From Plantago elongata (taxonomy: Eukaryota; Streptophyta; Magnoliopsida; Lamiales; Plantaginaceae): 26,954 bases of DNA. Below the pieces are notes generated by a model. It had not been told where the DNA came from. It searched no databases and worked only from the letters and a program-made list of their open reading frames with translations. The stretch spans positions 1-26,954 of the forward strand of contig JAYMSP010002012.1 of assembly GCA_036897095.1 (NCBI GenBank), given 5' to 3'. A program made the position numbers and the translations under genes. Shown one piece after another: positions 1 to 10,158 of this stretch. Within the stretch, counting starts at the first letter, position 1, and each line of letters starts with the position of its first letter.

Positions 1-254
1 TTTCATCCGTGAATAAACTAATTCTTAAGGGTATATTGGTCATTCTTGTCTAAAATTCAGGGGAGCAATTGTTGCCCCTTTTTCAGCTGTGTGTTCGTGT
101 CTGGTTCTACCTATGAGTATTATGATAAATTATGCATTAATTAATTGGATTAGTAATAATTTATTATGAGAATTATTAATTGAATTTAATAATATAATAT
201 TTTTGAATTATTGAAAATAAAGTTAGATTATAAAAGTTAAATATGGGTGAAGTA

Positions 255-1340
255 TTTTTCTTTTACTTAGACCCCATGCCTCTGCAGTTTCGATATCCAC
301 AATGTTTGGAATCGTTTCCCGCTTCCAAGCTAAAACAGCTCATGTAGAGTCCCTAGCAACGACTCTAATGCTTGAAACTTTCGGTCGACAATGGACATAC
401 GCATCGTAGTTGATCTTGATGATGCCTGGATCCGGAGGCTGCCAGCAGACGACCTGAGAATGTCCGGAGGGCTGAGGGTAACAATAGATAGATCGTGCTT
501 CCTTAAACTCACGAAGATATCGCAGTACAAACCTGAGAGTCGCATCGGGTTCCTATCGTTTGGCCTCATGCACCACATTGTTTCTATGATACCATACACT
601 CCAACAAGACTTAACGAAAAACTCGAACTCGTCATTCTTCAAGTCTGCCCTGACCTGCTCCACTCAATCAAAGACCTACCTGCAATCGACCATTGTAGAT
701 AGCAGAGTATGGTAACGCTGAGATAGCCCAGTACATCCTTGCAAAGTCGCAGTCCCGGAACAAGTGAAGGAAAGATTTCTCTTGAGCACCTCAAACAGGA
801 CACGTAACCTCCAAGCCTATTCCCCTTGCGAAGAGCCACATAGAGTGGAAGTGAACCCCGCGCTAGCCGCCACAAAAATATATTGACTTGCCAAACCCAA
901 TTCCAATTCACCATTCCAGCCGACCCACTCGAACTACCAGCCCTGCTTTGTAAATGAGATTCTCGTATATCCCGAGCTAAATGGTACGCGTTCACACCGG
1001 AATATAAGTGGCTGTTTGAATGGACATATGAGTGAGCGTTTGAATTGATTTTGGTGAAAATTGTGTTTGGATGTACATTTGAGTGGGGTATTTTAAGTGT
1101 AGTTTAGGCCAAATCAATATTCATTCGAGTCAAATGGGGATATTCAAATCTCCATCCAAACAGCCACTAATACCTTCCTCGTCCTCTCCCAAATTTGGAC
1201 GACAGCAGTAATGGTCATATGTAGAGGAATCTGAATAATTGCGTCAACATCTAGCTCCCAGAAAAGATCCATCATGGCCTCTGCACGTTCCAGCTCCTTG
1301 TATCCTCATCCACCAGACTCGAAACAGCAGCAGCAGCCCC
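255..1340 (-). pseudogene. Decayed LINE retrotransposon 3' region (zf-RVT and RNase H-like), interrupted by a MITE
   Basis: Reading the minus strand from about 1340 downward gives, in shifting frames, the C-terminal order of a plant non-LTR retrotransposon polyprotein. First comes a SLVDEDTRSWN segment (about 1320-1285), then DLFWELDVDAIIQIPL (about 1270-1220). YSGVNAYHLA follows at 1000-970 and WNWVWQVNIFLW at about 910-865. A zinc-binding block with CPV(stop)GAQEKSFLHLF lies at about 800-750, where the second Cys codon has become TGA. Next are SCWSVWYHRNNVVHE (about 615-565) and the RNase H start IKINYDA (about 420-400), ending with ETAEAWGL near 270. Several frameshifts and stops are present and the RNase H domain is cut short, so this is a dead fragment. 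It is related to the plus-strand copy at 10159-11308, with shared motifs such as the RN-VVHE box and KINYDA. A Tourist-like MITE (1008-1167) splits it immediately before the YSGVNAYHLA motif. Confidence 0.88.
1008..1167. mobile_element. Tourist-like MITE (PIF/Harbinger type), 160 bp
   Basis: The ends form terminal inverted repeats: GTGGCTGTTTGAATGGA at the left and the complement of GTGGCTGTTTGGATGGA at the right, one mismatch in 17. The trinucleotide TAA lies directly outside both ends (1005-1007 and 1168-1170), which is the target duplication typical of PIF/Harbinger and Tourist elements. The body is non-coding. The element sits inside the minus-strand LINE fragment; removing it and one TAA rejoins that reading frame at the conserved YSVxSGYHLA-like motif, so it is the younger insertion. 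A related copy lies at 4744-4895. Confidence 0.85.
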
Positions 1341-2645
1341 TTGTATTCTTTCGTTTTTGGTGTTTCACAAACTGAAATAATTTTTTATTTATAAAAATAA
1401 TATTCACAATACAACTTATTTTTAACCTTATATTATTAGATACCACATATATTTTTCGATCTCCAATCGCATACTATATATTTTTCTTTAAAATATTAAA
1501 AAATTAAATTGTTTCATTATTAATATGATAGAGGGAATACTTTGTAACATGTAAAAATGCAATTACCGAAAATATAAACATCTTGATTAATTGCATTGAT
1601 TAATTTCTTGACAACATTGATCCGTCTCTAAATATACTAGCATTTATGTAACACACTATGTGTGGTAAGAGTTTTATAGATAGATGAATCTGTGATTCTT
1701 TTAAGTATTTAAAAATAATAAATAAAAGGGATAAACTTACGTCAATGAAATTTGAATCATGCACCTTATCCTTTAAACAATAACATATATATATATATAT
1801 ATACACACACACGTATCAGATTCAATTTAAATAAGTAAGATCAACGATGAAATTTAAATTGAATTATAAGATTAGAAAACTTATTGAATTATTATACTAA
1901 ACTTTGTAAATTATTCAAAGACAGTGGCTCGGGAGATAATGTAGAATACAATGTACAACACTTAGATATATAACTGTAATCGCAACCACATATATTTCTA
2001 TTATGAGAATACCGACTAGTTTGCTATACAAGTATACAACACTGAAGCGGACAAGAAACTTAAAACAGGTAGTAACAATTATGAGAAGGTTATACCTGGA
2101 CTCCTTGAGGTTGAGGGTGCGTGGTATCAAAAGCAAAACCTCCTGTTATAGTTTAAAGGGTCATAGTTCTCGGAGGATAGTTTTGCAATTTGGGTTTTAA
2201 TGTTTGATGTTCAATGGCTCCTGATTGAATCATTCGCCCTTATTATGACAGATTCGATGTTTTAATAAGGTCTAAAATTGACAAGATAACATGGCATTTT
2301 CGAGTAATCAAGCAATATAGTCCAGAATGCTTTCAGTTTTAAGAAGCTAGCAACTAGCAGGCTAAGGAATTTCTGAGATGAAGGAAATACAAGAGGATAA
2401 ACAACTGCAGAACTTCTGCTAGCATAGCAGAAGAATCGAACCGATGGCAAAGATCAACCGAACTGTATGAGATCATTGAGTGACCGTAGTGTGTGCAGAA
2501 AGTATAACAGTACGAGATCATGTACAGAACATCATAGCATGTGTGCATGCAAATAAGATCATCCCCTCTACCGCAAAACAGTGTGAGTTATAGTCAAACC
2601 CTGCATCATCCATCTAAATTGTCAGCTCTAATTCCTCTTCCCTCG
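1341..2645. other. AT-rich spacer, including the probable 3' flank of the WIYLD gene
   Basis: I see no supportable gene here. The stretch is AT-rich. The only clear structure is a short (TA)n-(CA)n microsatellite at about 1785-1812. Short open frames on either strand show no family resemblance, splice pattern or codon character. The 3' untranslated region of the minus-strand gene ending at 2646 should occupy roughly the last few hundred bases, but I could not place a poly(A) site. Confidence 0.5.
1785..1812. repeat. (TA)n-(CA)n microsatellite
   Basis: A run of alternating TA passes directly into CA repeats. It is a simple sequence repeat in non-coding DNA and is likely to vary in length between individuals. 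Confidence 0.8.
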
Positions 2646-4553
2646 TTAACGTCTTCTTCTGTATTCTAATGCTGGTTCCAGAAAGACTAAATCAGCTTCC
2701 TCATCATCAGATTCAATCCATCCATAACAGGGTTTACTTTCAAGGGGCCTAATGGTGGGTGTAGTAATCACCATAGCAGAACTTGGAACTGAATCCCCAA
2801 CATGAGAAGCTTCATTTAGTATTTCTCCATAACTACTTTGCTTCGGTTGGAAACCTTTGTCTCTCTACCTTCTGTAAGAAGCAGACAGTTTAATACTATA
2901 AGATTGCAGTAGTAGTTGTTGATGAACTATAATTAACATGACAGTAGGGTGTATGATCTACAAAGTATCAAATGCATTTTTTTTGTATTCAAGGGAGTTA
3001 TGTGATCAGAGTAAGAAAGTTCACCTTGTGAAATACGCTCAGCTTCAGATTAAACAGGAGATGCTACGTCGTCAAAGGTGGGCTCTTCACTCTTCACATT
3101 GGGCTCATTGCAAGAAGTTCCAACTCCTGGTTCATCCTTTTAATGTGAAACATAAGTTGTCTGGCTTAAGAGAGTATAGATATGTACGTAGTAACATTAC
3201 ATTAAAATATGTATGACTGGAATCTCAACACATCGATAAGTATGGGGCACTCCGCTAGGGAACTAGACAAAATCGAGCTACTGAACTCACTATGCAATGA
3301 CAAAATATATGCCAATTCGTAAGCAACATACTAATGAATCTAGAGAAACACCACAAGGAATAGTCCCTTGGGAATAATATTGATGGTTAGAATTTTACCT
3401 TTTCTGAATCTTGAAACTCAGCTTCTTCCTCCTGATCCTGTAGCATGGCCTCCAGTAGCACTTTGTACGAAAATTCTTCGATGAAAGGCCACCCTTCACT
3501 GCCCCCATACTCCTAATTTCAAACAAGCATAAGGCAAAATCAAACATGACAAAACAGAACAAGTTCTTCCCTGTGAGACCACACTTAAAACATTAAACAT
3601 CAGTGTATAATCAAGAATTTCACACAGAAAATAGCAGGGGAAGCTAGTATTATCAAGCCAAACATCCCAAGCATTCAAGAATAAGCCAATTCTCAGTTAT
3701 GTTACTTAACACTCCGCCTATTCTAGAGTACTTTCACTAATTCATTTCATACGTTTAGATCCCTCATCGATTCTTGAACTAGTACTGCTGCCAACTGCTT
3801 GAACAAAAAAACTCCAAAGCTTACAAGAACGAGGCCACATACGGTTCAGCAAAAAAATTGTTAGAAGATGGTGCCACAGAAGGTTATCAGTCAGGTTTAC
3901 ATTTACACATACCCAAACCAATGATGCAGTTTCTTTTACCAGACTGAGTCTCACTATCCATTTCAGCTTATGCAGATAATCAAACACTTTATGATAAGTA
4001 AGTACAGATACATGTATGCCTATAAATCGAAACTCACCAAAAAATGCGAAAAGGAACGATCTAAGGAAACAAAATTCCATGTCCATAACATCATCAAACA
4101 TCACATCAGAAAAGCCCCAAATCTCAGTTCCTGCTCAAAATGCTCTGAAATCGACACAATACAAAACCTAATACTCTTAATCAACAACCAAATATTGCAA
4201 AATCACAGCATTAACTTAACATCAAGCTCAACAATCAAACATCAATAAAAACAGAACAAACTCAACACCAAAACAATATCGAAAACTCGAAAACTATCAT
4301 AACTAAAATAACAAAGCAAATAAACCAGATACCTTAAGCAGCTGCCGGACTACTCTCCGAACATCAGCCGCCCTATCGAAACCATACCCCTCCATGGCGT
4401 CACTCGAAGCAAACCCCTCTACACACCCAAAATTCACCAAATAAAACCAAAAACCAACGAAATCAATGATGATCGACTACTCGAGAGATGAAAATCGGTA
4501 GAACAAAGTATACTCAGAAGATTCAGTACCTTCCGTTTGTTTGGAGGAGCCAT
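2646..4553 (-). CDS. WIYLD-like domain protein, 169 aa, five exons
   Basis: Five minus-strand exons join in frame: 4553-4530, 4416-4333, 3512-3399, 3136-3068 and 2864-2646 (24, 84, 114, 69 and 219 nt). That is 169 codons plus TAA, all introns are phase 0 and all have GT-AG ends. The protein starts MAPPNKRKGFASSDAM. Residues about 22-62 carry VRRVVRQLLKEYGGSEGWPF followed by IEEFSYKVLLEAML. This matches the spacing of conserved Trp, Ile, Tyr and Leu in the plant WIYLD domain, known from the N-termini of SUVR-type SET proteins, where it has been linked to ubiquitin binding. Behind it is an acidic linker, then a C-terminal part with CYGWIESDDEEADLVFLEP and a YRRRR end. There is no SET domain, so it is a short stand-alone WIYLD protein; a nuclear or chromatin role is inference. 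The basic N-terminus (PPNKRK) could be a nuclear localisation signal. A MITE lies about 190 bp upstream of the ATG. Exon 4 and 5 boundaries are the least certain. Confidence 0.82.
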
Positions 4554-4743
4554 TTTTTAAACAATTTCACGCACAAACACGCAGTAGACGACTTAAATGA
4601 GAAGCTGAAAATCTGCACTAAAATCGAGAGAGTGATTTGCTTTATGCAGTATGTTTTATCTGGGTTTGGATTTTGGTTCTTTTAGCTGAAAATGGATTGG
4701 AAGAAAATTTGTTGAAAAGGACTGACAGGGCGAAAATGTTGTA

Positions 4744-4895
4744 GAGGCCGATTAGATGGACATGGAGTGGTTATTTGGATGGAAATTGATGAAAATTATA
4801 TTTGGATGTGAGTAGGGTATTTTAAGTGTATTTTAGGCCAAATCACTGTTCATCGAGTCAAATGAGGGTATTTAAATCCCCATCCAAACACCCTA
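4744..4895. mobile_element. Degenerate Tourist-like MITE in the WIYLD gene promoter, 152 bp
   Basis: It aligns along its length with the MITE at 1008-1167. Shared blocks include GATGGACAT, TATTTGGATG, GGGTATTTTAAGTGTA, TTTAGGCCAAATCA and CATCCAAACA. Its ends are more diverged than those of the first copy. The trinucleotide GTA flanks both ends (4741-4743 and 4896-4898), consistent with a 3-bp target duplication that departs from the usual TWA. It lies about 190 bp upstream of the start codon of the minus-strand WIYLD gene. Confidence 0.72.
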
Positions 4896-4904
4896 GTAGT
4901 GTCT

Positions 4905-6405
4905 ATTGTGAGGTAAACGGCCCAAAACACACCTCAATTATAAACGTAAAATCCCCGCAATTAGTAAAATTGCATGAAATCCCTTCAATTTATACTAAAC
5001 TCAACGTCATGTATTCTCACTATCATTCGATTTACATGAACCTAACGGTGTTAACTTAAACTATATAAAGATTGAAATACCCTTAAAATTCATTTTACTT
5101 AAAAAATTTATTATTCTTAATTGTTCACATTATAATATTATGGTTCTCCCATTATTGTTTAAAAAAAGTACTAATTTATATTTGGTATGTCCTGACAATA
5201 TCAAACATTAATTATGATTTTATAGGTCTCCTAATAAATTTACTAATATCAATGTGATCCTCTGATTCTAACAATAACATCATAATACATAATTAACATA
5301 TCAATTAATTTTACAACAATCCAAAACTTAAATCATTGTAAAAAAGAAATTGTAAACAATTACAATTTTATATATGTTTCACTTTATTATAAAATTGATC
5401 CAAATCATTCGTATTTACTCCATATAACTTTTTTTTTCAAAATTACCAACAAAAATTGTAAAGAAGTATCATAAAAATTTAATAAATTTATTACAAATAA
5501 CAAAAATTTATAAAATATATTGAAAACAAATAGAGACGAATCCAATTTCCATGGTTTCTATAGATACTATGCTTTGGTATTTTTTTATTTATGGTGGAAA
5601 ATTGATTCGTAAAAATGAAACGAGTAACCGTTACTTGAGACATAACAAAGGAGTTAAACAACAGACTAAGTAAATATCTTTTGATCTTTTTATTATTTTT
5701 GAAAGATTATATTTAAAATATCATTTTTTTTTCTTTCGACATATACTCTTATTTTGACCAAAAAAATGAAAACTACATATGTAGTATTACTAGAATTGAT
5801 CAATCGAAAATTGCAAGTCGACATCATGAGTTGAGCAGGAGTAACAAGCTTGTCTAAATTAATGATGATCAATTTTAAGATATTAAAACAAATTTACAAA
5901 AGGCAAAAAAAATGAAAGAAGAATATGATAGAAGTAACAAGCTTGTCTAAAATTAATGACGATCAGTTCTAATATATCAAAAATAATTTTTCAAAAGGCA
6001 AAATAAAAAAATGAAAAATGAATATGGTAGAAGTAGCAAGCTTGTCTAAATTAATGATGATCGGTTCTAAGCTATTAAAACAAATTTAAAAAAGACAAAA
6101 GAAAATATTAGAAGAATAAGTCAGAAATCTAGAATAAATAAAGCTTTCCAAATCTCAAAGGGGTCATTTTATACATTAAAATAGAAAAAGGAAAACTTAA
6201 GTCTTTATGAAGTGCGCTCTCTTTATGTAATAAGAAATACTAAACAACTCTCATTAAACTTGCGTACAGGAACGCACTGTTAACTTTAATGGTTGGGGGT
6301 TTCACACATAATTTAGTATGAATTAGGGGAATTTGGTGTAATTTTTATAATTGAGGGTATTTTAATTGATAATTGGAGGGTGTTTTATACTTTTTACCCG
6401 TATAT
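4905..6405. mobile_element. Non-autonomous element with long terminal inverted repeats (MULE-like), about 1.5 kb
   Basis: The sequence at 4910-5058 recurs as an imperfect reverse complement at 6279-6399. Both arms read GGTAAA, AAAACAC, CAATTAT, TAAAAT, CAATTA, AAATT, ATACTAAA in the same order and end in GTTAAC. The interior is AT-rich and encodes nothing recognisable, but contains a minisatellite at 5831-6120. Nine-base flanks are similar at 6 of 9 positions, which only weakly suggests a 9-bp duplication of Mutator type. Arms longer than 100 bp without a transposase fit a non-autonomous MULE. Two independent solo repeats in opposite orientation remain an alternative. Confidence 0.6.
5831..6120. 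repeat. Minisatellite, about three copies of a 93-99 bp unit
   Basis: The phrase AGTAACAAGCTTGTCTAAA recurs at about 5840, 5933 and 6032 with small changes. Each copy is followed by AATTAATGATGATCA-like and AAACAAATTTA-like segments and an A-rich GGCAAAA block. The copies are spaced 93 and 99 bp apart and differ by substitutions and small indels. The array lies inside the long-inverted-repeat element. Confidence 0.8.
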
Positions 6406-6975
6406 TTGTCGAATTTGGATGCATGCAAAGCATTGATGTACGAGCACTTTTAGTTTGTTAACCACACGCATTTTGAATTTTATGCAAATTATTGGTACTT
6501 ACTCGTAGTACTCTTTCCATTTTATTTTTTTTAACACATGCTATGTTTAGCACCACCTGGGAAGTTAGATACTAGTTGGTAATTTATTATATATGCTTTT
6601 AACAATTTAACTTAATTAATTTATTTAATTAGTTTGTTTGTTTATAAAGATGTACATTTACGTAATAAATATTTTATTAAAATAATTTATTAAATTAAAA
6701 AGCTAACTGAAAAATTAATTGTAAACAGAATTAAAATACAATAGAAGTGTAAGATTACTTAATTGGTTAAAGGATTTAAATTAGCGTGGAAAATTGATTA
6801 CACACTTACCTCTCTGAAAAATGACGGTTTAAATTTGATTATATAAGTAAATGACCAACTATACATTTAAACAGTAAATAATGGTTATTATAATTAATCT
6901 ACTCAAGAAACGGTTTGTACATATGTGAATAGAAATGTATGAGGAATTAAGTAAGAATTTTAGTTATCTTTTCAA
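6406..6975. other. AT-rich intergenic stretch, no gene seen
   Basis: The sequence is strongly AT-rich with frequent stops in all frames. I see no splice-bounded coding segment, RNA gene or clear repeat structure. Confidence 0.5.
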
Positions 6976-7375
6976 CCTATGTGTTTTTTTTCAAAAAAGC
7001 ACGTTATGTAAACGCACGGCTTCTTAAACAACTTAGCTGAAAAACTAGTTTGTTTGAAAAGCTAATTAAAATAGCTTTTTTATTAAAAATAATACCTGAT
7101 CAGCTACCAACTAATTTTGCTAAACAAAATTTAAGTAGAGTAGATGGTTCACATATGAAGATTGGAAATTACAATTTTTTTGTCTAACGTTATTAGATTA
7201 ATTCATCTCTTTTAAATAAGTTAGCTGGAAAAGTAGCTCGTAGTTTGTCAGATAGTTTTTTTTTCCAACAAGCTAACTTAATTAGATTCTCAAACCAACT
7301 AGCTTTTCAGCTAGCTTGTTTAAAAAGTTGTATATTCACGTAACGAGTTTTTTTATAAAAAGAGTTCATTGATCA
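6976..7375. repeat. Foldback element with inverted arms of about 80-100 bp
   Basis: The left arm (about 6980-7080) and the reverse complement of the right arm (about 7262-7370) share CGTTA(T/C)GT, TTAAACAA, TAGCTGAAAA, CTAGTT, TTTGA and CTAATTAA in the same order. The arms are separated by about 180 bp. Outside the right arm the sequence reads TAGTAAACAGTGCCC, a form seen at ends of hAT-like MITEs, but I could not find its partner on the left. A transcript could form a long hairpin, so it may feed small-RNA production. Family assignment is open. Confidence 0.65.
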
Positions 7376-8160
7376 GAAAAGCTAGTAGTAAACAGTGCCC
7401 TAATGAATTTTTGATTTATTTATAGGTTTTATTTAAATTTATTAGTTTAATGTACTTGTTAAATATATGTATTATTTAATACATTTTATTTCAATATGTT
7501 CCTATAAAATGTAATAAGTTTAGATGTAATGATGTATACACGTTAAATGATAATAAATTTTTCTATTAATTGAAAAAAGTCATATGAAAACCTTTTTATT
7601 TAGTGTGAGACATTGTAAAACCCAGTTAAATCATGTACATTTATTAAAATTAAAGTTTTTAGTTTTCAGTTAAATCTTTTAAGTAAGTCTCCCGATATAC
7701 TATATTTAACTAATTTATCTATAAACGTACATATATCATCAAGAATAACACGATGTTATTAATCCATATATTACATTGGCGGTTTTTTTATATTTCAACA
7801 TATTTATTTCGTTTACAACATTATTGTTTTTATTAATAATGCTATTGATTGCTTTATTACAAAATATAATGAGATACGATATCTTGATAACTTGTACAGA
7901 GAGGGCATATGATATCAAGATAATCATACATGTTATTAATCAAAACGTATATGTTTTTAACGTAACTAGTCATGTTGTAATATGGGGGAACTATTGTTGA
8001 GAACACGTGTGTTTAATAACATCGATAATGTTCTTGACAATATAATTTTGTCTCTAGAAACATTATCTATAAACTGTCTATCAGAAGACTTAATTGATAT
8101 TATTGGTCGTATTTAAATAGAGATAGTCTATTATAGGTTCACTTTATTTTTTTAAAGTTA
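7376..8160. other. AT-rich intergenic stretch, no gene seen
   Basis: The composition is extremely AT-rich. Short open frames on both strands of about 7739-8000 overlap each other and have hydrophobic, low-complexity translations typical of AT-rich noise. I see nothing supportable. Confidence 0.5.
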
Positions 8161-8605
8161 AAATTTATAAAATGATTGAACTTGATGATGTGGTAAAATT
8201 TACAGCTCCGGTCGGAGCTTTAAAATAGGCATCGAAAAAAAGGAGAAAATGAAGGTTGAGCTTCGTTGGGTTTATTCGGAGAAAAAAGGAAGGAATGAAG
8301 TTCGAGCTTCGTTGGAAATAATGGTGGAAATGTTGGTTGTAGGTGGTGAAAATGGTGGTTGGGTAGTGGGAAGATGGTGAGAGTATTTTGTGGTTTATTA
8401 AAGTTTAGGGGTTATTTTGCTAAAGAAAAAAAGTAATATGGAGTATTTAGGAAATCACATGGACTAATTTGCAATAATCAATTTTTATTTTTTTAATTTA
8501 GAAAAATGATTTTCACAATATTTGAAAAAAATATATTTAAAAATGTTGACTTTTTAAGGTTGACTAACGTTGACTGTGTTGACTTCCTACCATTAGTTGA
8601 ATTTT
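8160..8605. repeat. Dispersed repeat family, copy A
   Basis: The stretch shares ordered segments with 11590-12420. Its GAAGATGGTGAGAG, GTGGTTTATTAAAGTTTAGG and GGTGGAAATGTTGG parts match the reverse complement of about 11780-11880. Its TGCAATAAT, TTTTTTTAATTT and GTTGACTAACGTTGAC parts match the plus strand near 12240-12270 and the GTCAACTAACG motif near 11605. It also carries a GGTCGGAGCTTT motif found near 11970. It is non-coding, and this is the only other copy in the window. Confidence 0.65.
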
Positions 8606-8938
8606 AACAGTCGAGAAAGACAAGACGGATCTGGGAAGGTCTGTGAAAGGAAATTTCAAAGTAATAAAAAAAAAGAAGTTTTCTTAAAAACCCCATATTT
8701 CCAGAGAGGTTTTTGTAATTATACCAAAAAAACTATAAATAAGTTAAGCAAAACTTTCATGATATTGCGAAAGTGCATACCTCAGTTAAAAAAACATCTA
8801 ATAAAATTTTAAGATTTTGCATAAACATATCTCACACCCTGAAAATAGGTTATAACTCAGTATGATGAGTTTAGTCACGTTTCAAAGGACGGTACTAAAT
8901 TGAATAGATCCTAGACGATAACTTGGGAATAATATTAC

Positions 8939-9157
8939 ACTCTTTACTGGACCAACCCATGATCATGGCTCATTGTAAGTAGCTACCAAGAATTCAAATT
9001 ACTTACTCTCTATTGGACCAACCATGATCATGGCTGTAGCTACCAAGAATTCAACACTTGCAAGTAGCTACCAAGAATTCAAATTACTTACTCTTTATTG
9101 GACCAACCATGATCATGGCTCATTGTAAGTAGCTACTAAGAATTCAACACTTGCAAA
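8939..9157. repeat. Tandem repeat, three diverging copies of an about 70-85 bp unit
   Basis: The palindrome-containing phrase GGACCAACCATGATCATGGCT occurs three times (the first with one extra C). Each time it is followed by a GTAGCTACCAAGAATTCAA-type segment and ACTTACTCT or ACACTTGCAA. Copies begin at about 8939, 9003 and 9090 and differ by small insertions. CATGATCATG in each unit is self-complementary. The last copy overlaps the stop codon of the zinc-finger fragment on the minus strand. Confidence 0.85.
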
Positions 9158-9520
9158 GTAAGTTTTGTTCCACCGACTCCACAAACTTCTTATGCTTCAC
9201 CTCGAAACCCCATCTCCAAATTGCCACTCCAACCCCTGCTTCCTCCCCTCCCCCGGCCCCACATTTGATTGATGATTCGATCTCATCCTCGCCTTGAGGC
9301 TGTGCAGGTTCTACAATTCCATGTAAATGTACCGCACGATCTAATGTAAATCGGAAAGCACTAAAGCATACAGGACATTGGAACTTCGACTGCTGGTGAA
9401 TGTCTCGGCTGTGCCTTTCCAGAGCCTTACGGCTTGAAAATATTTTCTCATGCCACTAGACATTTAGAGTCCAGATACTTGAAGAGTCCATCCCATGGAT
9501 TATGAACTTCGTCAGTTATC
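9144..9520 (-). pseudogene. C2H2 zinc-finger coding fragment, probably decayed
   Basis: Reading down from 9455, the minus strand has 103 sense codons without a stop, ending in TGA at 9146-9144, and contains no Met codon. The start reads WHEKIFSSRKALERHSRDIH, the second half of a C2H2 finger (His-x4-His). It is followed by KFQCPVCFSAFRFTLDRAVH, a second Cys-x2-Cys unit with an atypical His-x-His. The tail is acidic and Gly-rich, then VKHKKFVESVEQNLLCKC. Upstream in another frame lies DEVHNPWDGLFKYLDSKCLV, which would supply the first Cys of finger one; the two frames meet at about 9450, as if two bases were lost at the second Cys. TCTAG just before 9455 could alternatively be a splice acceptor, making this a last exon. 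I do not recognise the family, and expression is unknown. Confidence 0.55.
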
Positions 9521-10141
9521 CATCAATGGACCGAGTTCTACTGAGTGGAACAAGTATCATATTCATGTAGATTAATAAATAATTAATAAACAGAATTAAC
9601 TAACGTACAAACTTTACAGTACACAATTGAATCGCCAGTAAACACATTATCATCTTAGAAGAATCGACAGGAAACATTTCAAAGGAGAATAACGGAGTAT
9701 TGCAAATTAGATATAGACCAAAGCGATCAAATACAGATATCACGAGGAAACACGAATTTCACAAGATAACTAAGAAACACGAAAAGGCAAAGTAGAATAA
9801 TCGTACGAAATTCGAAATAGCATCATAACCGTAAACTCAAAGAGCAGAAAATGAAATATCAGATAGCAACAGAGAATAACCGTACACAATTAGCGTAAAC
9901 TCGAGTAGATAACGAATAAACACAGAAAAAATAACTGTAAACTCACAACTTTCGAGAACCTGAGAGTTAACACTTGAAATTAAACGAGCTGAGAAGAGAT
10001 TCGCTGGAGAGACGTGAAGAACAGGATGATGATGCAGTCACTTGGTTTCGATGGAGAGTTTTTTTTTTCTTTTTCGAGGAGAGTGGAGAGAGAAGTTTCG
10101 ATGGAAAGAGAAATTTCGATGGAGAGTGAGTTAAGCTTGCT
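9521..10141. other. Non-coding stretch, possible 5' leader of a minus-strand transcript
   Basis: On the minus strand about 10140-9960 is rich in CT and reads like a plant 5' leader (ATCGAAATTTCTCTTTCCATC and similar). It contains no ATG and is followed by CTCTCAG-GTTCTCG, a possible donor. The remainder is AT-rich. If it is a leader, it would belong to the zinc-finger fragment downstream. The evidence is composition only. Confidence 0.3.
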
Positions 10142-10158
10142 AATACTGGGTTTCAAAC
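10142..10158 (+). repeat. Left target-site duplication of the plus-strand LINE
   Basis: AATACTGGGTTTCAAAC matches AATACTTGGTTTCAAAC at 11309-11325 at 16 of 17 positions. The second copy overlaps the end of a short poly-A run, as expected for LINE integration. Confidence 0.85.

Noticed and set aside
391..702. 103-codon plus-strand open frame
   Set aside because: It is antisense to the RNase H-like part of the minus-strand LINE, where the motif evidence is much stronger.
7739..8000. Overlapping short open frames on both strands
   Set aside because: Hydrophobic, AT-driven translations without homologues I recognise or any splice context.
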